Positions 35,619 to 45,261 of a stretch of DNA of 64,000 bases are shown here, piece after piece (the first letter of the stretch is position 1; each line of letters opens with the position of its first letter). The DNA is from Nostoc sp. XA010 (lineage in GTDB: Bacteria > Cyanobacteriota > Cyanobacteriia > Cyanobacteriales > Nostocaceae), in the NCBI RefSeq assembly GCF_020829625.1, contig NZ_JAIVFX010000014.1:119103-183102 (forward strand), read 5' to 3'. The position numbers and the translations under genes were made by a program. The notes under the pieces were generated by a model. It saw only the letters and a program-made list of their open reading frames with translations, made no database searches and was not told the origin of the DNA.

Positions 35619-37274
35619 TTAACTACGAACTTTAGTCAGGATTTTTTGGGAATAAAACGAAGCTGATTCTTCGTTTTTGGCACAATCTTGGGCAAACTTA
35701 ATCAAATGATGTCCGACAAGTCCAACGTGAATCAAGTTTTCAATATTACCTGCTTTTAATGCTGGCTTGGCCATTTTCCAAAAAGTTTGACGATAGTTAC
35801 TAAATATGCCTACTCGCAGCAAAATATTGGTTAAATAAGTTAAACCTTTGCGAATATTAGCCCCAGAGGTACGAGCTGGGCTGTTAGGTACTTCAATGCG
35901 GTTTGGATAGGTGTGTTCTATGTTGTAGGCAAACCGTTGATATAAAAATTCTGGCTCATAAGCAGTTGTGATGCAGCGCCGCCACATCTCAACAACTTGC
36001 TCGTAGGGCATCAAAAACTCAACATTTGATTCGCGGCTTTCATCAAACACAAGCCGTCCTTCTGCTTCTAACCTCCGCCATAAAGGAGTTCTCGGTAATG
36101 CATGAAGTAGGTTAATTGTCAACATGGGAATTTGGGATGCCCGAATAAATTCGATAATTCGGTCTGCTGTTTCTGGTGTATCTGTATCTAACCCGATGAT
36201 GATTCCTGATACTACTTCCATGCCATAGCTATTTAAAACCTGAATTGCTTTTAAGATTGGCATACTCAGATTTTGGTCTTTAGAAATGGCGTGGAGAGCA
36301 TTTGGTTCTGGTGTTTCGATACCGCAAAAGATTGTGCAAAAATAGGCTTCGCGCATCATTTCCAGCAGTTTTGGACTTTGAGCTAAGTTGAGCGTTGCTT
36401 CACAGGCAAACTGGATGGGGTAGCCATAGCGTTTTTGCCAGTCAATCAGATGAGGAAGCAACTTCATGGCGGCGCGGCGATCGCCAACAAAGTTATCATC
36501 AACAAAATACACTGCCCCCAGATTGCCAGATTGTCGCATTGCATCTAACTCTGCGACTACTTGCTCTGGTGTTTTCATCCGGGGACTATTGCCATAGAGT
36601 TCTGGAATATCACAAAACTCGCAGTGATAAGGGCAACCACTAGAAAACTGCACATTTGCCAGGAAATAATCATTGATATTCAGCAAATGATAAGCTGGAG
36701 TAGGAAACTCTGTTAGGGGTAAACGTTCCTTGGTTTCAAAGCGAATTTGCGCTTGAGGACGTTCCAGGTTTTGGTCTAAATACTCGATCATGCGATCGCT
36801 TCCATCTCCCAATTCACCCAAATGTAAAATATCAAACTCAGGATAATATTCTGGACACCCAGATACCGAGGGGCCACCGACAACTGTAATTTTGCCCGCT
36901 CGATGGGCAAGTTCATTAATTTGATTAATCTGTGGTTTTTGGATATGCATTCCACTGACAATCACCACATCACACCATTGGTAATCTGCTCTGGTTGCTG
37001 ATTTGACATTCTCATCAATAAACCGCACTTCCCATTCTTTAGGTAAGTAGGCAGCCACAATTAAAATACCTTGGGGTGGCATAAAAGCCCGGACATTACC
37101 CATAAGTGGGTAGGCATGATGAAAAGTGCCAAAGGAGCGGCTGTACTTAGGAAAGATACAAAGGATACGTCGATGTTGCGAGGGAACGTAGCTGGTTCTC
37201 TTAGTGCTAGGAGCAGTTTTTGAATCGGCCCCTATATGGGTTGGGTTTTCTAAAGACTTCAGATTTACAGTCAT
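35619..37274 (-). CDS. B12-binding-domain radical SAM protein (DUF4070 type)
   Basis: This protein has about 551 residues from the ATG at 37274; a GTG four codons upstream (37286) is possible. Residues about 40-190 are a cobalamin-binding-like domain (RILCIFPKYSRSFGTF, GGPSVSGCPEY). The radical SAM core has the cluster motif CPYHCEFC in SSGCPYHCEFCDIPELYG and YFVDDNFVGD. The C-terminal region fits DUF4070. Such enzymes perform radical methylation or rearrangement; the substrate is unknown. It stands alone. Confidence 0.88.
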   Translation of the reverse strand: MTVNLKSLENPTHIGADSKTAPSTKRTSYVPSQHRRILCIFPKYSRSFGTFHHAYPLMGNVRAFMPPQGILIVAAYLPKEWEVRFIDENVKSATRADYQWCDVVIVSGMHIQKPQINQINELAHRAGKITVVGGPSVSGCPEYYPEFDILHLGELGDGSDRMIEYLDQNLERPQAQIRFETKERLPLTEFPTPAYHLLNINDYFLANVQFSSGCPYHCEFCDIPELYGNSPRMKTPEQVVAELDAMRQSGNLGAVYFVDDNFVGDRRAAMKLLPHLIDWQKRYGYPIQFACEATLNLAQSPKLLEMMREAYFCTIFCGIETPEPNALHAISKDQNLSMPILKAIQVLNSYGMEVVSGIIIGLDTDTPETADRIIEFIRASQIPMLTINLLHALPRTPLWRRLEAEGRLVFDESRESNVEFLMPYEQVVEMWRRCITTAYEPEFLYQRFAYNIEHTYPNRIEVPNSPARTSGANIRKGLTYLTNILLRVGIFSNYRQTFWKMAKPALKAGNIENLIHVGLVGHHLIKFAQDCAKNEESASFYSQKILTKVRS

Positions 37275-37531
37275 CGCAAATTTCACCCCGAAAAACTGAG
37301 CAGCTAATTTGACAATTTATTGACACAATCATCAGTTGTAATTCCAACTAGCTTACCGTGATATTTCAGAACTTTTTAACTGTAAGATAGAAAACTTACC
37401 TAAAAGCACAGCCTCAATTGGCTTGCAAACAACTATCTTGAAAATAGGGCATAGGCACTTGTACTGAACGTTGTACTTAGAACGACCAATTTATCTATTT
37501 CATAATTGGGCAGCCGCTCAACATCCAGTAT

Positions 37532-37916
37532 TCAAAGAAATATTTTACATTCAGCTACTCCCAGAATTGCGATCGCGGGGCAAAACACCTTTACTGGGTG
37601 TTGCTTGCATCATCGCTGTGCGTAATGCAAATCCCTATCCCACATCAACTTCGTGACGTTACTGAGCATAATAGCTTTAATCCCCTGACTCGCTTTCCAA
37701 TCCGATATGGGCAGATTAATGCGTCGAATATTAAATTTGTCCCAGCTTCTACCAAAATCACTAATCTAACTTTGGGAAATCCTGCTCGCGTTCCAGGAGG
37801 ACTACCGAGACGACCAAAAACCCTTGTATTTTCATTACTATCTGGGATATCTAAGCAAGTTCCATCAATCACTACAATTCGTAGCCCGTCTTTATAGAGA
37901 ATTGGTATCACAGCAT
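37532..37916 (-). pseudogene. IS4-family transposase relic
   Basis: Reading right to left, the frame gives VIPILYKDGLRIVVIDGTCL, PDSNENTRVFGRLGSPPGT, FPKVRLVILVEAGTNLIFDA and KLLCSVT. This is the region around the first catalytic Asp of IS4-type DDE transposases. After one frameshift it continues as LMWDRDLHYAQ, and after others as MMQATPSKG and ILGVAECKIFL, where intact copies read roughly LLMWDRGLHSY, MVQATLAKGC and LGRIPANVKFL. Both ends of the gene are missing and no terminal inverted repeats were found. It abuts the stop codon of the exoprotein gene. Confidence 0.75.
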
Positions 37917-40900
37917 TTACTGATGAGCATGAGTTGCACTGCAAGGTACATCTTTGTGCCATGAACCACGACCGCCAGCAGATAAATTAGCTGTAAGTAC
38001 TACCTCTCCCTTTTTGTTTACCGCCCATCCACTTGCTTCTACAATAGGTTCTGGTGTTGGTGTTAGTGCCTTAGTGGTAAGAGGTGGATTGCTGCTCCGG
38101 CGTAGCCCACCGTTCGCGTAGCGTCTCCAATTGGCATCGCTGCTAGGCTTGAGTGATACCCAACCTACTTCTACTGTGCCGTTTGGGAGAACATCCTTGG
38201 TGGGATTAGGAGGTAAACCGCCGCTTCCAGTAATGATAAAGCTGCTTTGAGCATAACCTGGACTATCGCAGACTTGCGCTACTTCAGTTTCTACAGCCAT
38301 CGTGGGTAACTCAACTAAGCCACTGTTAGGGTCGATGCCAGGTGTATTGAGTTCTACAGTCCCTTGTGTACCAAATTCTGAACTAGCAGTGATGTCACTC
38401 AAGAGAGTTGGACTTTCACGAAACTTAATACCATAAATGCCATTCGCTTTGATATGCACTCTCCCACCTTTACCTGTAAAAGCATTGGCAGTGATATCGC
38501 TGTTTTCACCAGGCACGGCAACGATGAAACCATTAGGAGCATTGATATTGATGTTACCTCCGTTTCCACCCTTCTGGTCTGTGCCTGCGGTGGTGGATAT
38601 TTCACTACCGCCACGCAATAGTAAAAGATCATCGACAGTTAAATTGATATTTCCACCATCACCAGAGTTGCTTGCTGCTGCAATAAATCCTTGGTTATCA
38701 AGTGTTGTGGAACCAGAATTAATATTAATATCTCCGGCTTTCCCTTCTCCCTCACTGCTGGTACTTACTCGCCCACCATTACTTAAAGAGAAATCATTTG
38801 TGATCAGGTTAATATTACCACCATAGCCTATTGAACCTTTTTCGGTGTTAGCAAATAATCCGGTATCTGTTCCAGATAAGCTGATCTGGTCACGGATTTC
38901 TAAGTTAATATTTCCGGCTTGGGCATTACCGGAGGTCGCAGTTAAGAATTGTGCGCCATTATTGGCTATTAAGTTATTAGCATTGACCTGAATATTACCC
39001 CCTTTACCAATATTATTAGTAGAAGCTGATATTTGCACGCCATCATTAATGTCTAACTTTTGAGTGGTAATTTGAATATTACCTGCGTCACCTGTACCTG
39101 TACTTTCTACTGTTAATTTACCTTGACCTGCAATGTTAATAGTTTCTGGTGCTGCGAGAATTAAGTCACCACCTTTACCACTGGCAGAAGTGGAAGCGGA
39201 AATAATGGAACTAGGGAAAAGAGTAATGTCTAAATCGGGCTGGTTTTGATAAGGATTAAGTTTTAATGTGCCTGCGGGTGCTTCTCCTCGGGTTTCAGCA
39301 AAAACACCAACAATACCCGCTAGGTCTATTTTAGAGGCGTTTAAGGTGATGCTACCACCACCTTGGGTATTAGTGGCTGTTTTAGTCGCAGTTGCAGTGA
39401 TGCGGGCAGTATCGGATACGGTGAGGTTAGGAGTATTAACAATGATATCCCCGGCTTTTCCTGCACCACTCGTTTCCACAGAGAGGATGGGAGTAAAGTC
39501 TTGCACACCAATACCAAGATTAACTTTATTGGGCGCGTTGATGGTGATTGTCCCGCCATCACCGATGCCTGTGGTTGTGGCGAAGATTTTCCCAGCATTG
39601 GCTACTGTTAAAGTAGGAGTGTTGAGGGTGATGTCTCCGGCTTTTCCATCTGCTGTCGTGGAAGCTGAGATTTCTGAAGCATCTGTAAGGACTAAGTTAT
39701 TGGCATTAATTTGAATATTGCCGGCTTGACCTTGACTGCTAGTGTTACTTGTAATTTTACTAATATTATTATTATTGAAGGTGACAGTACTAGGACTGGT
39801 GATAGTTATGTTTCCTGGGGGGTCGCTGCCTCTGGCGTCACTTTCAATGCGACTATTGTTAAAGGTGAGATTACCTGTACTGCTAACAGTTACATTCCCT
39901 GATTGACCTACTCCTGCGACATCTAGGATAGTGTCTTCTCCTAGAAACCGATTCTTGATAGTTACCTGTTTACTGGTAATAATGTCAGTATTTGTCAGCG
40001 ATAAATCCCCAAAACCCTTAATTTGAACATCTCCAGATTTGGAGTTAGAAGACAGAGTTAAAATTTCTAAATCTGTAATTTGATTTTTAGCCGCTAAAGT
40101 AACGTTACCACCTTGTCCTGAAACTCTGGTTTTAGAAACAGAAAATGAAGAAAAAACAGTAACTACATCTTCATAATATCTGGTGCCCTTAATATCACCC
40201 TGTGCAGTGAGTGTAATTCTCCCACCATTTCCTGCTGTGCCATAGGGTGAATATGAGGAGGAGTCGAGCTCGCCAAGAGTAGAGATATTGCCTTGTGCAT
40301 TCACAGTAATATCCCCACCATTTCCTGCTGCTGTGCCATAAGATGAATATGAGTATGAGTTAACGGATTCAGTAGAGATATTGCCCTGTGCAGTGAGAGT
40401 AATATCCCCAGCATTTCCTGCTGTGCCATAAGTTGAAGATGAATTGGAGTTAAGGGATTCAGTAGAGATATTGCCCTGTGCAGTCACAGTAATATCTCCA
40501 CTATTTCCTCCCGTTCCAAAAGGTGAGGAGGAGTTAAGGTAGCGAGTAAAAATATTGCCCTGTGCAGTGAGAGTAATATCCCCACTATTTCCTGCTGCTG
40601 TTGTGCCCTCATCAGATGAATATGAGTAGGAGTTGACCTGTTGTTGAGTAGAGATATCGCCCTGTGCAGTTACAGTAATATCCCCACCATTGCCATAATA
40701 TGAAGATGATATGGAGTTAAGAAACTGAGTAAAGATATTACCCTGTGCAGTCAGAGTAATATCCCCACCATTTCCTCCTGTGCCTGAAACTGAACCTGAA
40801 AATGAGGAGGAGTCAAGGTCGAGAGTAGAGATATTGCCCTGTGCAGTCAGAGTAATCTCCCCACCATTTCTTGCCCTGTCATAATCTGAACGTGAGTAGG

Positions 40901-42170
40901 AGTCAAGGTCGAGAGTAGAGATATTGCCCTGTGCAGTCAGAGTAATCTCCCCACCATTTCCAGCCGTGTCATAAGATGAATATGAGAAGGAGTCAAGGTC
41001 GAGAGTAGAGATATTGCCCTGTGCAGTCAAAGTAATCTCCCCACCATTTCCAGCCGTGTCATAAGATGAATATGAGAAGGACTGAAGGGATTGAGTAGAG
41101 ATATTGCCCTCTGTGGCAGTTAAAGTTATATTGCCTCCCCCCAGATTATCGTATTTAGTATCAATAGTACCTAGTGTCAAACTCGCTCCAGAAATGCCAA
41201 TATCTCTACCATTGGTTTTGATGGTGTCGGCGGTTTGCATTTGAAAATTACCAATTCCATCTCCATCAACACCAGCATTAAAAGTAACTTTACCGCTACC
41301 ATTAGCTAAATTTAAACTATTACCACTTAACGTCTTAATGGTAATATCATTTGTTGCCTGGAGAATAATATTAGTATTTCCAGACAGCCCTTCTACTGTA
41401 GATTTATAAATTGTCGCTCGACTATTATCTGGTGTATTTTCAGCAATAGTTATATTTTTAGTATTTAGCAATAATGTATTTGTATCTAAATTTCCTCTAA
41501 CTATTAAATTTTCTGCACCTGTTAAATTAATTGTCCCATTCTGTGCTGTTAATATACCTGTGTTGGAAACATTAGCCCCAAATAGAGTTATATTCTTCCC
41601 CTCCCCAACAGTTAAATTAGCTTGATTATTTATTTGGGCTTGCTGATTTTTTAAAGCATTAACAAATAACGCATTTGGTTGTATAGTTAGTAAATTACTT
41701 TTTGCTGGTTCAGTAGCACTAAATAACCCTTTCTCTCCCAACTTTATCTCATTCGCAGTTGTGGCAGTAAATGCCCCCCGAATATCTAACGAGGCATTCT
41801 TACCAAAAATAATTCCCGACGGATTAATTAGAAACAAATTAGCCGTACCGTTAGCGCGAATTAATCCATCAATGTTGGAGACTGACCCACCTGTAACTCG
41901 ACTAATAATATTTTGAATATCTACAGCATTATTAAAAGAAGCAGCGCCGTTAGTAGGCACAGAAAACTCGCCAAAGCTGTGAAACAGATTACCGCCAGCT
42001 TGAGTTCCTCCAGTAATGTTAAAGGTGTCACCCTCTCTTGTGACCCTAGTGTTATTAGGTAAAGTGCCATCTGGAGTAATTTGAGCGATCGCACAATCAA
42101 TGGTACAAAAGCTGACACCTAGAGCGATAGTCACTAAAGCACCCCAACGAGTAGAACCCAAACCGGACAT
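37917..42170 (-). CDS. Filamentous-haemagglutinin-like two-partner secretion exoprotein
   Basis: This is a 1417-residue protein. A signal peptide (about 1-30, ending CAIAQ) leads to the TPS/haemagglutination domain: ITPDGTLPNNTRV, FHSFGEFSVPTNGAASFNN and NLFLINPSGIIFGKNASLDI. The body is a long parallel beta-helix: about ten copies of a roughly 30-residue GGEITLTAQGNIST unit, then degenerate GNI.I.A.. repeats. The C-terminus has the cyanobacterial signature TGSGGLPPNPTKDVLPNG. Ribosome-binding site ggagg lies six bases before the ATG. No TpsB transporter is nearby, so export must use one encoded elsewhere. A short dispersed repeat is read in frame near the C-terminus, and the gene ends against an IS4 relic. 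Confidence 0.9.
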   Translation of the reverse strand: MSGLGSTRWGALVTIALGVSFCTIDCAIAQITPDGTLPNNTRVTREGDTFNITGGTQAGGNLFHSFGEFSVPTNGAASFNNAVDIQNIISRVTGGSVSNIDGLIRANGTANLFLINPSGIIFGKNASLDIRGAFTATTANEIKLGEKGLFSATEPAKSNLLTIQPNALFVNALKNQQAQINNQANLTVGEGKNITLFGANVSNTGILTAQNGTINLTGAENLIVRGNLDTNTLLLNTKNITIAENTPDNSRATIYKSTVEGLSGNTNIILQATNDITIKTLSGNSLNLANGSGKVTFNAGVDGDGIGNFQMQTADTIKTNGRDIGISGASLTLGTIDTKYDNLGGGNITLTATEGNISTQSLQSFSYSSYDTAGNGGEITLTAQGNISTLDLDSFSYSSYDTAGNGGEITLTAQGNISTLDLDSYSRSDYDRARNGGEITLTAQGNISTLDLDSSSFSGSVSGTGGNGGDITLTAQGNIFTQFLNSISSSYYGNGGDITVTAQGDISTQQQVNSYSYSSDEGTTAAGNSGDITLTAQGNIFTRYLNSSSPFGTGGNSGDITVTAQGNISTESLNSNSSSTYGTAGNAGDITLTAQGNISTESVNSYSYSSYGTAAGNGGDITVNAQGNISTLGELDSSSYSPYGTAGNGGRITLTAQGDIKGTRYYEDVVTVFSSFSVSKTRVSGQGGNVTLAAKNQITDLEILTLSSNSKSGDVQIKGFGDLSLTNTDIITSKQVTIKNRFLGEDTILDVAGVGQSGNVTVSSTGNLTFNNSRIESDARGSDPPGNITITSPSTVTFNNNNISKITSNTSSQGQAGNIQINANNLVLTDASEISASTTADGKAGDITLNTPTLTVANAGKIFATTTGIGDGGTITINAPNKVNLGIGVQDFTPILSVETSGAGKAGDIIVNTPNLTVSDTARITATATKTATNTQGGGSITLNASKIDLAGIVGVFAETRGEAPAGTLKLNPYQNQPDLDITLFPSSIISASTSASGKGGDLILAAPETINIAGQGKLTVESTGTGDAGNIQITTQKLDINDGVQISASTNNIGKGGNIQVNANNLIANNGAQFLTATSGNAQAGNINLEIRDQISLSGTDTGLFANTEKGSIGYGGNINLITNDFSLSNGGRVSTSSEGEGKAGDININSGSTTLDNQGFIAAASNSGDGGNINLTVDDLLLLRGGSEISTTAGTDQKGGNGGNININAPNGFIVAVPGENSDITANAFTGKGGRVHIKANGIYGIKFRESPTLLSDITASSEFGTQGTVELNTPGIDPNSGLVELPTMAVETEVAQVCDSPGYAQSSFIITGSGGLPPNPTKDVLPNGTVEVGWVSLKPSSDANWRRYANGGLRRSSNPPLTTKALTPTPEPIVEASGWAVNKKGEVVLTANLSAGGRGSWHKDVPCSATHAHQ
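38097..38128. mobile_element. Short dispersed repeat inserted in frame in the exoprotein gene
   Basis: The plus strand reads ccggcgtagcccaccgttcg then cgtagcgtctcc, a full copy of the window's dispersed repeat. On the coding strand it gives WRRYANGGLRR, out of character with the flanking linker (SLKPSSDAN ... SSNPPLTTKALTP). The reading frame is preserved. Confidence 0.6.
40200..41100 (-). repeat. About ten ~90-bp coding repeats in the exoprotein gene
   Basis: The units carry the coding text for ITLTAQGNIST, followed by a variable Ser/Tyr-rich loop (for example LDLDSFSYSSYDTAGNGG). Two adjacent units near 40860-41080 are almost identical in nucleotide sequence, suggesting recent duplication. 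Each unit is one or more beta-helix coils. Confidence 0.85.
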
Positions 42171-42475
42171 TGCAAGCCTCCACTAATAGCAGCAGCAAAC
42201 TTTAGTTAAGCATAAATCAAGTTACTAGCTGTTTGACAGCTAGTAATCAGGCTAGTAAGACTTCACCCGAAAACTCCAGTTTTTCGCAAAAGTTGATATT
42301 TTTTATTGAGTAAGTAGGGAAGCGATCGCCAAATTAAGGAACATCCAAAAAACTGATGCAACAACCCTTGTTGTTTTTTAGGCATTTTACCGAGAAAGTT
42401 GGTTAAAAGTTGGTATTGCTGGTACGATTTTAACTAGCATCAATTTTCGGAAAAAACCTATATTGCACCTTTTCT
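42171..42475. other. Divergent intergenic region between exoprotein and modA
   Basis: This AT-rich 305-bp gap must hold both divergent promoters. A perfect 7-base inverted repeat ctagctgtttgacagctag lies near 42224-42242, about 55 bases before the exoprotein start, and could be an operator. I did not find a clear NtcA site (GTA-N8-TAC) or molybdate-responsive element. Confidence 0.3.
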
Positions 42476-43267
42476 ATGAAAAGAAAACAAATTCTTGGCT
42501 TTCTGGGTATAGCAGTTGCAGGCTTGCTCCTGGCAATGGGTTTACCATTGGTTACTCCTTCTCCTGGAGTAGCACAATCAAGCACCAACATAATCGTGTC
42601 CGCAGCTTCTAGCTTAAAAGATGCGCTGGAAGAAATTAAGCCTTTATACCAACAAAGTAAATCAAATATCAACATTAGTTATAACTTTGGGGCTTCTGGT
42701 GCTTTGCAGCAACAGATTGAACAAGGTGCGCCTGCGGATATCTTTATTTCTGCTGCTAAAAAGCAGGTGGATGCCTTAGAACAAAAAGGACTGTTGCTAC
42801 CAGGTAGCCGTACTAACTTGGCAAATAACAGTCTAGTCTTGATTGTGGCTCAGGATGTTGTTGGTATCAGTAGTTTCTCCAATTTAATAAATAGCAAGAT
42901 TAAGAAAATTGCGATCGGTGAACCCAGGAGTGTACCGGCAGGGCAATATGGAGAGGAAGTCTTAAAGAATTTGAAACTTTATGATCAGCTTAAATCAAAA
43001 TTTGTCTTTGGTAACAATGTGCGTCAAGTTTTGGCAGCAGTAGAAAGTGGTAATGCCCAAGCGGGCATAGTTTATGCCACTGATGCCAAAACTTCCAACA
43101 AGGTAAAAGTCGTAGTCACTGCTGACGAAAAGCTTCACTCACCGATTGTCTATCCAGTAGCAGTAATTAGAGGCAGTAAAAATATTTCTGCTGCCAAACA
43201 ATTTGTCCAGTTTTTATCTGGCAGTCAAGCTAAGACTGTATTGAGAAAATATGGGTTTATTGTCTGA
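42476..43267 (+). CDS. modA: Molybdate ABC transporter substrate-binding protein
   Basis: This 263-residue periplasmic binding protein has a Lys/Arg-rich signal peptide at about 1-37 (MKRKQILGFLGIAVAGLLLA). Mature ModA features follow: IIVSAASSLKDALEEI (oxyanion-binding Ser residues), NISYNFGASGALQQQIEQGAPADIF in segments, and AVESGNAQAGIVYATDA. It captures molybdate or tungstate. No modB or modC follows, so the permease must be elsewhere. Position directly before a molybdenum enzyme operon supports molybdate as ligand. Confidence 0.92.
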   Translation: MKRKQILGFLGIAVAGLLLAMGLPLVTPSPGVAQSSTNIIVSAASSLKDALEEIKPLYQQSKSNINISYNFGASGALQQQIEQGAPADIFISAAKKQVDALEQKGLLLPGSRTNLANNSLVLIVAQDVVGISSFSNLINSKIKKIAIGEPRSVPAGQYGEEVLKNLKLYDQLKSKFVFGNNVRQVLAAVESGNAQAGIVYATDAKTSNKVKVVVTADEKLHSPIVYPVAVIRGSKNISAAKQFVQFLSGSQAKTVLRKYGFIV

Positions 43268-43667
43268 ATGTCTAATTAGTAATTGTTTGCAAGTAAGCTG
43301 AAAAAACATCCATCAGCAGCTATTCCTTCGTGATAGAAAAAAGTCTTGCCAGCATCCACAAAGGCATTTCAGTAATGCTAAACGAATAATTGTGGAATGT
43401 CAGCTTATTGAAGCTCCCTGTCTCTAAAGAGGCGGGGAATTTTAATAGCTGGCTTTCTTGTGCATAAGCACCTACAGTTAGCGGGAACTTAGACAAAAAT
43501 TAAGAACATTATGACAACTATAGATGAGACTTATGGCATAAATCTTCTGATAGAGAGACGATAACAAGATGAAATTGTATTCTGTTAACAATGTCATTTT
43601 TATAAAGAATTGGACTCAAAAGAATTACTCAATATTATTACCAACAAAAACAGAATGGAGTAAACAG
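43268..43667. other. Gap between modA and paoA
   Basis: No gene is recognised here. An imperfect hairpin at about 43413-43436 (ccctgtctctaaagaggcgggg) followed by aatttt could end the modA transcript. The frame of paoA stays open back to 43569, but that part lacks a plausible start. Confidence 0.3.
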
Positions 43668-44291
43668 ATGAGGTTTGCCCTAAGACGCCGCAAGTTAGGT
43701 CAATTGATGATTATCAGCACAGTAGGAACTATGATCGCTAATTTTGTAGAGAAAGCTGTAGCACAAACTCAAGTAAAAAAAACTACCCCAATGCTGGCAA
43801 ATTCTACTTCTGAAACTGTGAAGGTGACGCTACAAGTCAATGGAACATCACATAGTTTGCAAATTGAACCGCGTGTTACCTTACTTGATGCACTTCGGGA
43901 ATACATAGGATTAATTGGTACTAAAAAAGGTTGCGATCATGGCCAGTGCGGTGCTTGCACGGTGCTGGTTGATGGGCAACGCATTAATTCGTGCCTGACA
44001 TTTGCAATTATGCACACCGACGCAAAAATCACAACTATTGAAGGACTAGAACAAGGAAACAATCTGCACCCGATGCAAGCTGCGTTTGTTGCTCATGATG
44101 CCTTTCAGTGCGGCTACTGCACGCCAGGACAGATTTGTTCGGCAGTGGGTTTAGTCAACGAAGGACACGCTAAATCTGATGCCGACATTCGTGAACTGAT
44201 GAGCGGCAATATTTGCCGTTGTGGGGCTTATCCAAATATCGTGGCTGCTGTCCGCAATGTTTTAGAGGGAAAAAAAGATGCAGCCGTTTAG
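43668..44291 (+). CDS. paoA: Periplasmic aldehyde oxidoreductase, [2Fe-2S] subunit (PaoA-like)
   Basis: This is a 207-residue protein from the ATG at 43668, chosen because ggag lies eight bases upstream and the product then starts with a twin-arginine signal (MRFALRRRKLGQLMIIS, cut near AVAQT). The first cluster is in CDHGQCGACTVLVDGQRINSC; the second, helical, cluster in CGYCTPGQICS and GNICRCGAY. It passes electrons from the molybdenum centre to the FAD subunit. The export signal distinguishes PaoA/YagT from cytosolic xanthine dehydrogenase small subunits. It overlaps paoB by 14 bases. Confidence 0.9.
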   Translation: MRFALRRRKLGQLMIISTVGTMIANFVEKAVAQTQVKKTTPMLANSTSETVKVTLQVNGTSHSLQIEPRVTLLDALREYIGLIGTKKGCDHGQCGACTVLVDGQRINSCLTFAIMHTDAKITTIEGLEQGNNLHPMQAAFVAHDAFQCGYCTPGQICSAVGLVNEGHAKSDADIRELMSGNICRCGAYPNIVAAVRNVLEGKKDAAV

Positions 44292-45261
44292 CTATAAGAA
44301 AGCAGGACAAGCAGAAAATGCCGTGGCGTTGGTTACTCCAGATGCTCAAGCTTCGTATATCGCTGGTGGTACTAGCCTCATCGATTTGATGAAGCTAAAT
44401 GTCCAGACCCCAAGAGAGTTGGTTGACATTAACCCACTCCCACTGAGCAAGATAGAAGTACAGGGTAACGGTGTGCGGATTGGAGCAACGGCAAGCAATA
44501 GCGATGTTGCTTATAATCCGATCATTCAAGAGCGTTATCCTGTACTGTCGGAGGCGTTGCTGTCTGGGGCATCGCCGCAACTGCGAAACATGGCGACAGT
44601 GGGCGGAAATTTGCTGCAACGTACCCGGTGTTACTACTTCCGCGATACTTCGATGCCCTGTAACAAGCGCGTTCCCGGTTCAGGTTGTGCGGCAATTGAG
44701 GGCTACAACCGGATTCACGCGATTCTTGGCGGTAGCGATCGCTGTATTGCCTCCCATCCGTCTGATATGGCGGTGGCAATGGTGGCACTCGATGCCGTTG
44801 TGCAGACACGCGGGCCGAGGGGAGAGCGCAGTATTCCCCTTGTAGATTTTCATCTTCTACCTGGCGAAACGCCAGAAAGGGAAACAGTTTTAGAACATGG
44901 AGAGTTAATTGTTGCCGTTGATTTACCTGCTTCAACCAATGCCCAGCGATCGCACTATTTAAAAGTCCGCGATCGCGCCTCTTATGCCTTTGCAGTGGTA
45001 TCGGTTGCGGCGGTATTAGATATTCAAAATGACATCATTCGCTCGGCACGCATTGCCCTGGGTGGGGTGGGAACAAAGCCCTGGCGTGCCTTTGAAGCTG
45101 AAAAAATACTTTTGAACAAGCCTGCAAACGAAGCAACATTTCAAGCAGCTGCGGATACTGCGATCGCCGGAGCTAAACCTCAAAAATACAACGGTTTTAA
45201 GGTCGAACTCACTAAACGCACAATTGTTAAAGCGCTGGCAACGGTGGGAGGGATGGCATGA
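44278..45261 (+). CDS. paoB: Aldehyde oxidoreductase, FAD-binding subunit (PaoB-like)
   Basis: This is a 327-residue protein. FAD-binding YIAGGTSLIDLMKLNVQTP and LRNMATVGGNLLQRTRCYYF are visible. The Cys-containing insertion (RTRCYYFRD, PCNKRVPGSGC, GGSDRCIASHP) is the extra Fe-S-binding loop characteristic of PaoB/YagS and absent from ordinary xanthine dehydrogenase medium subunits. There is no signal peptide; it is probably carried across with the Tat-targeted PaoA. The start overlaps paoA, and the end overlaps paoC by the ATGA arrangement. Confidence 0.9.
   Translation: MQPFSYKKAGQAENAVALVTPDAQASYIAGGTSLIDLMKLNVQTPRELVDINPLPLSKIEVQGNGVRIGATASNSDVAYNPIIQERYPVLSEALLSGASPQLRNMATVGGNLLQRTRCYYFRDTSMPCNKRVPGSGCAAIEGYNRIHAILGGSDRCIASHPSDMAVAMVALDAVVQTRGPRGERSIPLVDFHLLPGETPERETVLEHGELIVAVDLPASTNAQRSHYLKVRDRASYAFAVVSVAAVLDIQNDIIRSARIALGGVGTKPWRAFEAEKILLNKPANEATFQAAADTAIAGAKPQKYNGFKVELTKRTIVKALATVGGMA

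Noticed and set aside
37471..37656. Plus-strand frame that at first looked like an IS110-type C-terminus
   Set aside because: The opposite strand gives a much better match to a frameshifted IS4 transposase over the same bases.
42410..42450. Possible NtcA site upstream of modA (gta ... tac)
   Set aside because: The spacing is seven, not eight bases, and there is no supporting -10 element at the right distance.
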